Shown piece after piece: positions 56,915 to 64,000 of a stretch of 64,000 nt of DNA. Origin of the DNA: Geodermatophilus sabuli (GTDB lineage Bacteria > Actinomycetota > Actinomycetes > Mycobacteriales > Geodermatophilaceae). The position numbers and the translations under genes are program-made. The stretch covers positions 186,001 to 250,000 of the forward strand of contig NZ_OBDO01000010.1 in NCBI RefSeq assembly GCF_900215145.1. The letters run 5' to 3'. Below the pieces are notes generated by a model. It had not been told where the DNA came from. It saw only the letters and a program-made list of their open reading frames with translations, and did not search any database. The stretch's first letter is position 1. Each line of letters opens with the position of its first letter.

Positions 56915-57324
56915 CGGCCGTCCTCGCCGCCGGCGGCCACGGGCACCGGCCGCCGGCCGGCCAGCAGCCGCCGGGACAGCAGGTAGGTCACCGGGATCGC
57001 GGCCGCCGCGGCCACCAGCGGGGCGATGCGCTCACCCAGGCCGACCCACTCGACCAGCACCACCACCCCCACCGTCGTCATCACGTAGTTCGTCGCGTTG
57101 GTCAGCGGCCAGAGCGCGAACTTCCGCCAGGTCGGCCGGGTGCGGAAGGTCCAGTAGCAGTTGAGGAAGAACGACACGACCATCGCCACCGCGATGGCGC
57201 TCAGGTGGGCGGCCAGGTAGTGCATGACCGTGCGCAGCAGCAGGTAGGTGCCGTAGTAGACCCCGGTGTTCACGACACCGACGGCGGCGAAACGGACGAC
57301 GGGACGCAGGCGGGCCGGGATCAC
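56911..57324 (-). CDS. GtrA-family membrane protein
   Basis: Four-helix protein of 137 aa (RFAAVGVVNTGVYYGTYLLL, HLSAIAVAMVVSFFLNCYWTF, PLTNATNYVMTTVGVVVLVEW, IAPLVAAAAAIPVTYLLSRR) of the GtrA family, thought to help flip polyprenyl-linked sugars. GTG 57324 overlaps the glycosyltransferase stop as GTGA, and its own stop overlaps the YfhO-like start, so three genes are translationally chained. Together they look like a GtrB-GtrA-acceptor transferase set. Confidence 0.88.
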   Translation of the reverse strand: MIPARLRPVVRFAAVGVVNTGVYYGTYLLLRTVMHYLAAHLSAIAVAMVVSFFLNCYWTFRTRPTWRKFALWPLTNATNYVMTTVGVVVLVEWVGLGERIAPLVAAAAAIPVTYLLSRRLLAGRRPVPVAAGGEDGR

Positions 57325-58505
57325 CTCCACGGCGCGGTGTCCCCGGGGGCCGCGCCCCCGTCGACGGCCGGTCGTGTGCCGCTCCCCCCATCGACCCGGT
57401 GCGCGGGCCGTGCGCTCCCCGCACCCGGGGGCGGCAGTGGCGCGCGCGGAGTGCCCACCGGTGCGCGCCGCGCCGCGCCGTCGGTGATGCCGTCGGTGAT
57501 GCCGTCGGTGGCGACGTAGTTGCCGACCACGACGGTGCTGCGTGCCGGTGCCCGGGTACGCCGCGGCCGGACGGTCGGCTCGTGGTTGTCGCTGGACTCG
57601 GCGACGAGGAAGTGGGGTCGCTGCTTGGACTCGTAGTAGATGCGGCCGACGTACTCGCCGATCACCCCGAGGAAGAGCAACTGCAGCCCGCCCAGTCCGA
57701 TGACCGCGGCCACGAGCGTGATGTACCCGGGCACGGTGACGCCGTCGACGATGGCCGCCACCACGAGGAACGCGGTGTAGCCGAACGCCAGCGCGGTGAC
57801 CACGAGGCCCACGTAGATCGCCAGCCGCAGCGGGGCGTTGTTGAACGACATCACGCCGTCGATGCCGTAGTTGAGCAGCCGGCGCAGCGTCCAGCGGCTC
57901 GCGTCCCCGCCGTACCGGGCCTCGTTGCGGTAGTCGATCGTGGCCGTCGGGAAGCCGATCCAGGCGAACAGGCCCTTGGAGAAGCGGTTGTACTCGCCCA
58001 ACTGCAGCAGCGCGTCCACCGCGCGTCGACTGAGCAGCCGGAAGTCGCCGACGCCGTCCTCGATCCGGACCTCGACGAGGGAGTTCACCAGCCGGTAGTA
58101 GGTCCGCGAGAGCAGCGTGCGGCCGAACGCGTCGCCGTCGCGGGTCCGGCGGGCCACCACCTGGTCGTGGCCCTGGCGGTGCAGCTCGAGCATGTCCGCG
58201 ATCAGCCGCGGGGGGTGCTGGAGGTCGGCGTCCATGATCACGACGGCGGCGCCCAGTGCGTAGGCGAGGCCGGCCAGCATCGCCGACTCCTTGCCGAAGT
58301 TCCGGCTCAGCGACACGTAGCGCACCCGGCGGTCCTCGGCGCTGAGCTGCCGCAGGACCTCGACCGTCCGGTCGCTGCTGCCGTCGTCGACCAGCACGAT
58401 CTCGAGGTCGACCCCGGTGGGCTCCACCGCCGCCCGGACCCGGTCCACCAGTTCCGAGAGCACGTGCTCCTCGTTGTGGCAGGGCACGACGACGGACAGC
58501 AACAT
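57321..58505 (-). CDS. GT2 glycosyltransferase (GtrB/DPM1-like)
   Basis: Polyprenyl-phosphate sugar transferase of 394 aa. GT-A motifs: SVVVPCHNEEHVLSELV, IVLVDDGSSDRT, YVSLSRNFGKESAMLAGL and IMDADLQHPP. Two membrane helices (AIYVGLVVTALAFGYTAFLV; YITLVAAVIGLGGLQLLFLG) and VIGEYVGRIYYESKQRP follow. The tail of about 85 aa is disordered and holds a 12-bp DNA repeat giving TDGITDGITDG. ATG 58505 has GGGAGG at 9 nt; ATG 58514 is too close to it. Confidence 0.9.
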   Translation of the reverse strand: MLLSVVVPCHNEEHVLSELVDRVRAAVEPTGVDLEIVLVDDGSSDRTVEVLRQLSAEDRRVRYVSLSRNFGKESAMLAGLAYALGAAVVIMDADLQHPPRLIADMLELHRQGHDQVVARRTRDGDAFGRTLLSRTYYRLVNSLVEVRIEDGVGDFRLLSRRAVDALLQLGEYNRFSKGLFAWIGFPTATIDYRNEARYGGDASRWTLRRLLNYGIDGVMSFNNAPLRLAIYVGLVVTALAFGYTAFLVVAAIVDGVTVPGYITLVAAVIGLGGLQLLFLGVIGEYVGRIYYESKQRPHFLVAESSDNHEPTVRPRRTRAPARSTVVVGNYVATDGITDGITDGAARRAPVGTPRAPLPPPGAGSARPAHRVDGGSGTRPAVDGGAAPGDTAPWR

Positions 58506-58577
58506 GGACGCCATCCTCCCGGAACGGGAGCCGACATGCAGGCGTCCCCTGCGCGGTGGGGTCCACCGGCGCGGACG

Positions 58578-59753
58578 TCAGCGCAGCTGTGTGGTGGTGC
58601 GGTACAGCACGGCCGGCCCGCGGGCGCTGATCGGCTCCCCGGCGGAGACGAACGCCGACTGGCCCTTCTCGAGCACCAGCTCGCCGTCGGCCGCGGCCAG
58701 CACGGCGCGCCCGTCGGTGCACAGCAGTACCTGCGGTCCGCGCGTGGTGAGCGTGCCGGACTGCTCGTCGAGCTGGACGTGGGTGAGGTCGAAGTCCTCC
58801 ACCGGCACCGGGTAGCGCAGCCCGCCGGGGCCGAGGACGGGGTGGATGACCGGCACCCGGCCGTCCTTGAAGTCGAGCACCTCGATCAGCGCCGCGAGGT
58901 CGACGTGCTTGGCGGTCAGGCCGCCGCGCAGCACGTTGTCCGAGCTGGCCATGACCTCCACCCCGGCACCGCTGAGGTAGGCGTGCAGGTTGCCCGCGGG
59001 GAGGAACACCGCCTCACCCGGCGCCAGCTTGAGGTGGTTGCACATCAGCGAGATGACCACGCCCGGGTCACCCGGGTAGGTCTCGGCCAGCGTCGCGGCC
59101 CAGCGGTAGGTGTTGATGAACTCCGGGTCGTGGGCGGTCACGAAGCGGGCGGCCGCCTCGGCGACCGCCGCCACGAGGGAGGACCGGCGCCGGCCGGACA
59201 GGGCGAGCAGCTGCGGGATGGCCGCCCGCAGCCCGCCGCGCGCCAGGGCGGCGATCGTCGGCTTGAGCTCGGGCAGCTGCAGCTTGGCCAGGCAGTGCAG
59301 CGACTCCTCGACCGGCCGGAACCCGCACAGCGCCTCGAAGGTGGTGAGCGCGAGCAGGAGCTCGGGCTTGTGCCAGGGGTCCTTGAACGTCCGCGACGGG
59401 TCGTCGTGCGGGACCCCGGCGGCCTCCTCGGCAGCGAACCCGGCCGCAGCCTGCTCCATGGTCGGGTGCGCCTGCAGCGACAGGGGGGCGTCGGCGGCCA
59501 GCACCTTCATGAGGAACGGCAGCCGCGCGCCGAACCGCTCGACGACCGGCGCGCTCAGCAGCCGCACCGGCTCCTCGGCGATCGCCCGGTCCAGGGACCG
59601 CCCGTCGGCCAGCAGGCTCGGTTCGTCCGGGTGCGCCCCCATCCACAGCTCGGCGTGCGGGAGCTCGGAGGGGCTCGGCTGGCCGAGCAGCTCCGGGATG
59701 ACGGTGCGACTCCCCCACGGGTAGAAGCGGACCGCACTGGTGAGCTGCCACAT
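58578..59753 (-). CDS. manA: Mannose-6-phosphate isomerase, type I
   Basis: Interconverts fructose-6-phosphate and mannose-6-phosphate, feeding GDP-mannose and wall mannan. 391 aa. Zinc ligands lie in SLQAHPTMEQA, HKPELLLAL and AGNLHAYLSG; FYPWGSRTVIPELLG and ELWMGAHPDEPS are N-terminal signatures. The lid region is intact. The ATG follows TAACCT by 8 nt. In mycobacteria manA is next to the phosphosugar-isomerase-like gene; here glpD and DUF808 lie between. Confidence 0.95.
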   Translation of the reverse strand: MWQLTSAVRFYPWGSRTVIPELLGQPSPSELPHAELWMGAHPDEPSLLADGRSLDRAIAEEPVRLLSAPVVERFGARLPFLMKVLAADAPLSLQAHPTMEQAAAGFAAEEAAGVPHDDPSRTFKDPWHKPELLLALTTFEALCGFRPVEESLHCLAKLQLPELKPTIAALARGGLRAAIPQLLALSGRRRSSLVAAVAEAAARFVTAHDPEFINTYRWAATLAETYPGDPGVVISLMCNHLKLAPGEAVFLPAGNLHAYLSGAGVEVMASSDNVLRGGLTAKHVDLAALIEVLDFKDGRVPVIHPVLGPGGLRYPVPVEDFDLTHVQLDEQSGTLTTRGPQVLLCTDGRAVLAAADGELVLEKGQSAFVSAGEPISARGPAVLYRTTTQLR

Positions 59754-59761
59754 CGGTGACG

Positions 59762-59767
59762 AGGTTA
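59762..59767 (-). promoter_or_regulatory. -10 box of a predicted leaderless promoter (manA)
   Basis: TAACCT on the minus strand is followed by 8 nt and ATG 59753. Confidence 0.5.
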
Positions 59768-59897
59768 GTGGTGAGTCGAGCACACCGGGTATGTCGGAAC
59801 CATCACGTACCGGATGGAGCCCCGACCCGCATTGCTCCCCCGTTCGGGTCAGTCCCACCTCCCGATCCGGTCGGCTCCAGGAACTCCGAGCGTCGGA

Positions 59898-59952
59898 CGG
59901 CCCCCTCCAGGGCGTCCCCGGACCTGCGAGGGGACCCAGGGGGGATCCCTCC
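59898..59952 (-). repeat. Post-stop repeat behind glpD (diverged copy)
   Basis: The block order matches the secA element: GGCCCCCTCCAGGGC, a core reduced to ACCTGCGAGG, then a G-rich arm ending in ATCCCTCCTCA next to the glpD stop. The outer CCCCCT/AGGGGG arms pair. It lies in the 199-bp gap before manA and probably ends glpD transcription. Confidence 0.5.
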
Positions 59953-61695
59953 TCACACGGCGGACCGCACGTCGGGCGCACCCAGCCGCGCGGCGTCGGC
60001 GGTGTGGTCGTCGGGCATCCGCTGGGACTCGCGCTCGGCGGCCACGCGGGCGCCGTAGTGCGCGATCTCACGCTCGATGCGATCGGCGTCCCAGCCCAGC
60101 GGTCCGGCCATCAGCTCGGCGACCGCCGGCGCCGACTCGGTGCCCCGGTGTGGGGTGGCGATGGACACCCGGGTGCGCCGGGTGAGCACGTCGTCCAGGT
60201 GGAGAGCCCCCTCGGCGGTGACCGCGTGCACCACCTCGGCGGCCAGGTGGGCCGGCGCCCCGGGTAGCGGCCGACCCAGCGCCGGGTCGGCGCGCACCAG
60301 CGCCAGCACCTCGGTCACCTGGTCGCCGTGGCGGTGCAGCAACCGGTCGACGGCGTCCTCGGGCAGGCCGCTGGCGGCGGCGAGCTCGGCGGCGCGACCC
60401 TCGACGGCGTCCCAGCGGTGCGCGCCCACGAGCGGCAGGTGCGCGGTCCGGGACGGGGGGACGCCGGGCAGCCCGGCGGTCGCCGCGTCGACGGCGTCGG
60501 CCGCCATCACCCGGTAGGTCGTGTACTTGCCGCCGGCCACGAGCACCAGCCCGGGAACGGGCGTGACGACGGCGTGCTCGCGGGACAGCCGGCTGGTCTG
60601 GTCGGCCTCACCGGCCAGCAGCGGCCGCAGCCCGGCATAGACCCCGACGACCTGGTCGGCGGTGACCGGTGTCGACAGCACGCGGTTGACCTGGTCGAGC
60701 AGGTAGCCGATGTCGGCGCTGCTGGCCGCCGGGTGGTCGCGGTCGAGCTTCCACGGGGTGTCGGTGGTGCCGATGAGCCACTGTGCGCCCCACGGGATCA
60801 CGAACAGCACGCTGGTCGGCGTCCGCAGGATGAGCCCGGACCGCTCGCCGTCCGGGACGTCCCCGACGTCGATCGCCGACCGGGGCACGACCAGGTGCAC
60901 GCCCTTGGACGCGCGCACCCGCAGGCTGGGTGCGGACCCGCCGAGCATCGCGCCGATGTCGTCGCTCCACACGCCGGTGGCGGCGACCACGCTGCGGGCC
61001 CGCACGGTGAACGCCGACCCGTCGGTCAGGTCGGACACCCGCACGCCGACCACCGGGGCGCTGCTGCCGTCGCCGTCCCGGAGCAGCCCGGTCACCCGGG
61101 CGCTGGAGAGCGCCCGTGCCCCGTAGCCGGCCGCCGTCCGGACGACGGCGAGCGTGTGCCGGGCGTCGTCCACCTGCGCGTCCCAGTACCGGATGGCGCC
61201 GACCACCGCGTCGGGGCGCAGCGCCGGGAAGGCCGCCAGCGTCGCCCGCCGGGACAGGTGCCGGTGGGAGGGGACGACCCGCTCGGCGTCCAGCGCGGAG
61301 CTCAGGACGTCGTACAGCGCGACCCCGGCGCCGTAGTAGGCGCGTTGCCAGGCCGGGGCGGTGAGCGGGAGCAGGAACGACAGCGGCCGGACCAGGTGCG
61401 GGGCGATCGTCTGCACCAGCCGCGCGCGCTCGTGCAGCGCCTCCCGCACCAGGGGGAACGCCAGTTGCTCCAGGTAGCGCAACCCGCCGTGGATGAGCTT
61501 GCTGGAGCGGCTGGAGGTGCCGGCCGCCCAGTCGCGGGCCTCGACCAGCCCCACCGACAGGCCCCGGCTGGCGGCGTCCAGGGCGGCACCGGCGCCGGTC
61601 ACGCCCCCGCCGACCACGAGCACGTCGACGACGCCGTCGGCCAGGGCCGCCCGGTCGGCCCGTCGGCGCTCCGGCGACAGGTGCGTGCGGCTCAT
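59953..61695 (-). CDS. glpD: Glycerol-3-phosphate dehydrogenase (FAD)
   Basis: Membrane-associated aerobic enzyme of 580 aa oxidising glycerol-3-phosphate to dihydroxyacetone phosphate with electrons to quinone. The FAD site is VLVVGGGVTGAGAALDAASR, then RSSKLIHGGLRYLEQ and LIGTTDTPWKLDRDHP (the GTTD motif), VYAGLRPL and AGGKYTTYRVMA. The C-terminal helical domain (about 400-530) is complete. The ATG start gives MSRTHLSPERRR. Confidence 0.95.
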   Translation of the reverse strand: MSRTHLSPERRRADRAALADGVVDVLVVGGGVTGAGAALDAASRGLSVGLVEARDWAAGTSSRSSKLIHGGLRYLEQLAFPLVREALHERARLVQTIAPHLVRPLSFLLPLTAPAWQRAYYGAGVALYDVLSSALDAERVVPSHRHLSRRATLAAFPALRPDAVVGAIRYWDAQVDDARHTLAVVRTAAGYGARALSSARVTGLLRDGDGSSAPVVGVRVSDLTDGSAFTVRARSVVAATGVWSDDIGAMLGGSAPSLRVRASKGVHLVVPRSAIDVGDVPDGERSGLILRTPTSVLFVIPWGAQWLIGTTDTPWKLDRDHPAASSADIGYLLDQVNRVLSTPVTADQVVGVYAGLRPLLAGEADQTSRLSREHAVVTPVPGLVLVAGGKYTTYRVMAADAVDAATAGLPGVPPSRTAHLPLVGAHRWDAVEGRAAELAAASGLPEDAVDRLLHRHGDQVTEVLALVRADPALGRPLPGAPAHLAAEVVHAVTAEGALHLDDVLTRRTRVSIATPHRGTESAPAVAELMAGPLGWDADRIEREIAHYGARVAAERESQRMPDDHTADAARLGAPDVRSAV

Positions 61696-61717
61696 GCCCC
61701 CAGCGTGCCCTGGTCGG

Positions 61718-62671
61718 TCAGGCGTGGGCCCCGCCGCCGGAGCGGGCCTTCCACCGGTGCACCGTGAGGTTCATGACGAGCACGATCAGCAGGCCGACGA
61801 CGAGACCGAGCAACGCGCTGCCGAGGGTGTTGACCAGCCAGCCCACGACCCCGCCGACGGCGCCGGTGGCCTCGTGCGCGGCCTCCTCCAGGTGGTGCAC
61901 CGTCTCGTACAGGACGTGCAGGCCGAGCTCGTCGGTGCCCACCAGCAGGATGTGCCCGCCGACCCACAGCATCGCGGCGGTCCCGACGACGGTGAGCGCG
62001 GTCAGCAGCCGCGGCATCGCCTTCACCAGCCCGCGGCCGAGCCGGGCCACGCCCGTGCCGGAGCGCTGGGACAGGTGCAGACCGACGTCGTCCATCTTCA
62101 CGATGAGACCGACGACGCCGTACACGAGGACCGTGATGCCGAGCGCGACGAGCGCGAGGATCACCGTCCGGGACAGGAACGGCTGGTCGACGACCTCGTT
62201 GAGCGAGATGACCATGATCTCGGCCGACAGGATGAAGTCGGTGCGGACGGCTCCGGACACGATGGTGTCCTCGTCCGGGGCCGCCTCCTCCCCCTCCGCG
62301 TGGGCGTGGGAGTGGCCGCGCAGCTTGTGCCAGACCTTCTCCGCGCCCTCGTAGGACAGGTAGGCGCCACCGATCATCAGGATCGGCGTGAGCAGCACCG
62401 GCAGGAACTGGCTGAGCAGCAGGATCGCCGGGAGGATGATCAGCAGCTTGTTGCGCAGCGAGCCCACCGCGATGCGCCGGATGATCGGCAGCTCGCGTTC
62501 CGCGGCCAGGCCGTGCACGTACTGCGGCGTGACGGCGGTGTCGTCGACGACCACACCGGCCGCCTTCACGCTGGCCCGCCCGGCGGCGGCGCCGATGTCG
62601 TCCACCGAGGCGGCGGCCGTGCGTGCCAGCAGGGCCACGTCGTCGAACAGGGCTACGAGTCCACCGGCCAC
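61718..62671 (-). CDS. DUF808-family membrane protein
   Basis: Integral membrane protein of 317 aa of the DUF808/YedI group. It begins AGGLVALFDDVALLARTAAAS and has helices at LLIILPAILLLSQFLPVLLT, TVILALVALGITVLVYGVVG, LLTALTVVGTAAMLWVGGHI and LLGLVVGLLIVLVMNLTV. A His/Glu-rich loop (HSHAHAEGEEAAPDED) could bind metal. Function is unknown. The GTG has GGACG a few nt upstream; a 16-bp palindrome lies 20 bp further up. Confidence 0.88.
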   Translation of the reverse strand: MAGGLVALFDDVALLARTAAASVDDIGAAAGRASVKAAGVVVDDTAVTPQYVHGLAAERELPIIRRIAVGSLRNKLLIILPAILLLSQFLPVLLTPILMIGGAYLSYEGAEKVWHKLRGHSHAHAEGEEAAPDEDTIVSGAVRTDFILSAEIMVISLNEVVDQPFLSRTVILALVALGITVLVYGVVGLIVKMDDVGLHLSQRSGTGVARLGRGLVKAMPRLLTALTVVGTAAMLWVGGHILLVGTDELGLHVLYETVHHLEEAAHEATGAVGGVVGWLVNTLGSALLGLVVGLLIVLVMNLTVHRWKARSGGGAHA

Positions 62672-62691
62672 GGGGCGTCCTTCCGGTCGGT

Positions 62692-62707
62692 CAGCACGCG
62701 CGTGCTG
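62692..62707. promoter_or_regulatory. 16-bp palindrome upstream of the DUF808 gene
   Basis: CAGCACGCGCGTGCTG is perfectly self-complementary and lies 20 bp before the GTG start at 62671. A dimeric regulator could bind it. Confidence 0.45.
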
Positions 62708-62772
62708 TGTCGGTCATGGTGGGCCGTCCGGCCGCGACCCGCACGGGCAGCGCGCCCCCGGCGGCGGCACGG

Positions 62773-63918
62773 TCAGCCGTGGGCCACCCGCTCGGCGTCC
62801 AGTGCCAGCGCCAGGTAGACGGCGGTGAAGTCGGCCACGGCCAGCTGTCGGGCCAGCCGCGGCAACCTGCCATACCGCTCCGGTTCCCCGTGCTCGGCCA
62901 GTCCACTCACCGGGACGTTGTTGCCCGCCGCGGTGCGCAGCGCCTCCTGCAGCGCCTCCCGCGCCGACCGCGGTTCACGCTCACCGGCGCCGTCGTGCTC
63001 GCCGGCGTCGGTGTCGCGGATGGTGATCAGCCGCAGGCGCCGGCCGGCGTCCTCGGCGCGGTCCCGGAAGAAGTCGTCGGCCCCCGCCTCGGGCGCCAGC
63101 GGGCCACGCAACACGGAGCAGGCGGCCACCCGTTGGTCGGGCATGCGGAACGTCGTGGCGGGCAGGCCGGCGAGGGTGGCCAGCTGGTCGGCGATGCGGA
63201 TGGCGGCGGTGCCGGCGAGGGGCCCCTCGGCGGCGATCACCGGCAGCGCGTCGAGCAGCTCGAGCGCGAGGGTCTTGGCCGGGTTGACGAAGGAGTCCTG
63301 AGCGGGGCCGCACTCGCCGGCGACCTCGTCGAGTGCCGCCGCGATCGCCTCGAGGTCGGCGGCGCCCGGTGACAGCAGCTCCAGGTCGACGGCGAGCTTG
63401 AGCAGCGGGGTGAGCAGCGACCAGAGCGTGGTGTGCCGCACCCGGGACCGCGGCAGCGGGACGTAGGGGGCGCGGGCGGCAGAGCACGCCGCGCGCAGCG
63501 GGGCGTCCTCCGCACCGATGCCCAGCAGCGTCACCCCGCGGCGGGCGGCCTCGTAGGCCGGGGTCACCGCGTATCGGCCCGCCCCGGTCCGGGTGGCGAC
63601 GACGGCGATGTCGCTGGGGCCGGTCCACACCGGCAGGTCCGGCCCGGGGACGACGTCGACCGTGACCGGGCTGGCCGGGCCGAGCAGGGCGCGCAGGACC
63701 GAGGCGGCGACCGCGCCCTCCCGCCGGGCGACGATGACCAGGCCGCGGGGACGGCCCCCGGCGGTGACCCGCCCGAGACCGGCCTCCTCGGTCAGCCGGG
63801 CGGTCTCCCGCACCTGCGCGCCGGCCCCGGCGACGGCCGGCAGGAGGCCGCGGGGGTCACGGGCGCGCAGCAGGTCGAGGTCGTCGAACACCTCCTCCGC
63901 GAGCTCGGGCGAGCTCAT
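62773..63918 (-). CDS. Phosphosugar isomerase-like (SIS) protein
   Basis: Protein of 381 aa equivalent by position to Rv3256c, a bifunctional phosphoglucose/phosphomannose-isomerase-like group. The SIS-type parts are GLVIVARREGAVAASVLRAL, SDIAVVATRTGAGRYAVTPA and RRGVTLLGIGAEDAPLRAAC. SFVNPAKTLALELLDALPVI and a C-terminal lobe end it. Key catalytic residues are not obvious, so it may be regulatory. ATG 63918 overlaps the Trm112-like stop by 4 bp (ATGA). Confidence 0.85.
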   Translation of the reverse strand: MSSPELAEEVFDDLDLLRARDPRGLLPAVAGAGAQVRETARLTEEAGLGRVTAGGRPRGLVIVARREGAVAASVLRALLGPASPVTVDVVPGPDLPVWTGPSDIAVVATRTGAGRYAVTPAYEAARRGVTLLGIGAEDAPLRAACSAARAPYVPLPRSRVRHTTLWSLLTPLLKLAVDLELLSPGAADLEAIAAALDEVAGECGPAQDSFVNPAKTLALELLDALPVIAAEGPLAGTAAIRIADQLATLAGLPATTFRMPDQRVAACSVLRGPLAPEAGADDFFRDRAEDAGRRLRLITIRDTDAGEHDGAGEREPRSAREALQEALRTAAGNNVPVSGLAEHGEPERYGRLPRLARQLAVADFTAVYLALALDAERVAHG

Positions 63919-64000
63919 GCGCGGTGCCGCGCCTCGTCGAGCAGGAGCACCGGGATGCCGTCGCGGACGGGGAAGGCCCGGTCGCACGTCGTGCACAGCA
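63915..64000 (-). CDS. Trm112-family protein (N-terminal part outside window)
   Basis: Only the last 27 residues are visible: a C-T-T-C pair, DRAFPVRDGIPVLLLDEA and RHRA. This is the typical C-terminus of bacterial Trm112-like (YcaR-type) proteins, small zinc-ribbon partners of methyltransferases or other enzymes. The first Cys pair and the start lie beyond the edge. Its TGA overlaps the start of the isomerase-like gene. Confidence 0.85.
   Translation of the reverse strand, partial: LCTTCDRAFPVRDGIPVLLLDEARHRA

Overview
The window is GC-rich throughout (third codon positions almost all G/C) and carries many genes typical of Actinobacteria: moeZ, DUF3107, mtrA-mtrB-lpqB, long-form hpf, SecA with a C-terminal zinc tail, DUF3152 and WXG100. 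Gene order resembles two Mycobacterium tuberculosis blocks recalled from memory: adnB-adnA-(ATL)-moeZ-DUF3152-TetR-DUF3107-ferritin-like-RhlE-PQQ (about Rv3201c to Rv3212), and secA-hpf-comF-lpqB-mtrB-mtrA-sahH followed by manA and a phosphosugar-isomerase-like gene (about Rv3240c to Rv3256c). Protein character suggests a Geodermatophilaceae-type actinomycete (Blastococcus/Geodermatophilus/Modestobacter); this is an inference. I see no insertion sequence, prophage, CRISPR array, tRNA or rRNA.

Layout. 1-8.7 kb: truncated M20 dipeptidase, epoxide-hydrolase-like enzyme, the AdnA/AdnB double-strand-break resection motor-nucleases and an alkyltransferase-like protein without the active cysteine. 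8.7-20.9 kb: a repeat-rich membrane-anchored protein, MoeZ, a DUF3152 metzincin-like protein, alpha/beta hydrolases, TetR, DUF3107, a ferritin-like protein, a DEAD-box RNA helicase with a long leader and apparent CTG start, a PQQ-like propeller protein and an MpaB-like oxygenase. 20.9-26.9 kb: RecB-family nuclease, PHP phosphoesterase, small membrane proteins, NUDIX, MaoC hydratase and an HTTM membrane protein. 26.9-31.6 kb: an orphan type VII secretion pair, WXG100 plus an FHA-EssC ATPase. 31.6-38.7 kb: DUF6912, a wax-ester-synthase-like protein with an altered active-site motif, an SAF/CpaB plus CpaE/Ssd-like pair, an HTH protein, a LysM protein and an Rv3235-like protein (accessory to SecA by position only). 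38.8-50.5 kb: secA, hpf, comF, lpqB, mtrB, mtrA and sahH, covering secretion, ribosome hibernation, envelope signalling and the methyl cycle. 50.7-64 kb: a secreted HNH nuclease, then an envelope-glycan cluster (methyltransferase, GlfT2-type galactofuranosyltransferase, YfhO-like protein, GtrA, GT2), manA, glpD, DUF808, a phosphosugar-isomerase-like protein and a Trm112-type fragment.

Besides genes, the window holds a family of nested hairpin repeats that begin just after stop codons (rhlE, secA, lpqB, sahH, glpD, perhaps moeZ). One member is expanded into a three-unit 37-bp tandem. At least eight genes show a TANNNT -10 box 6-8 nt before the start codon, which predicts leaderless mRNAs and helped to choose starts.
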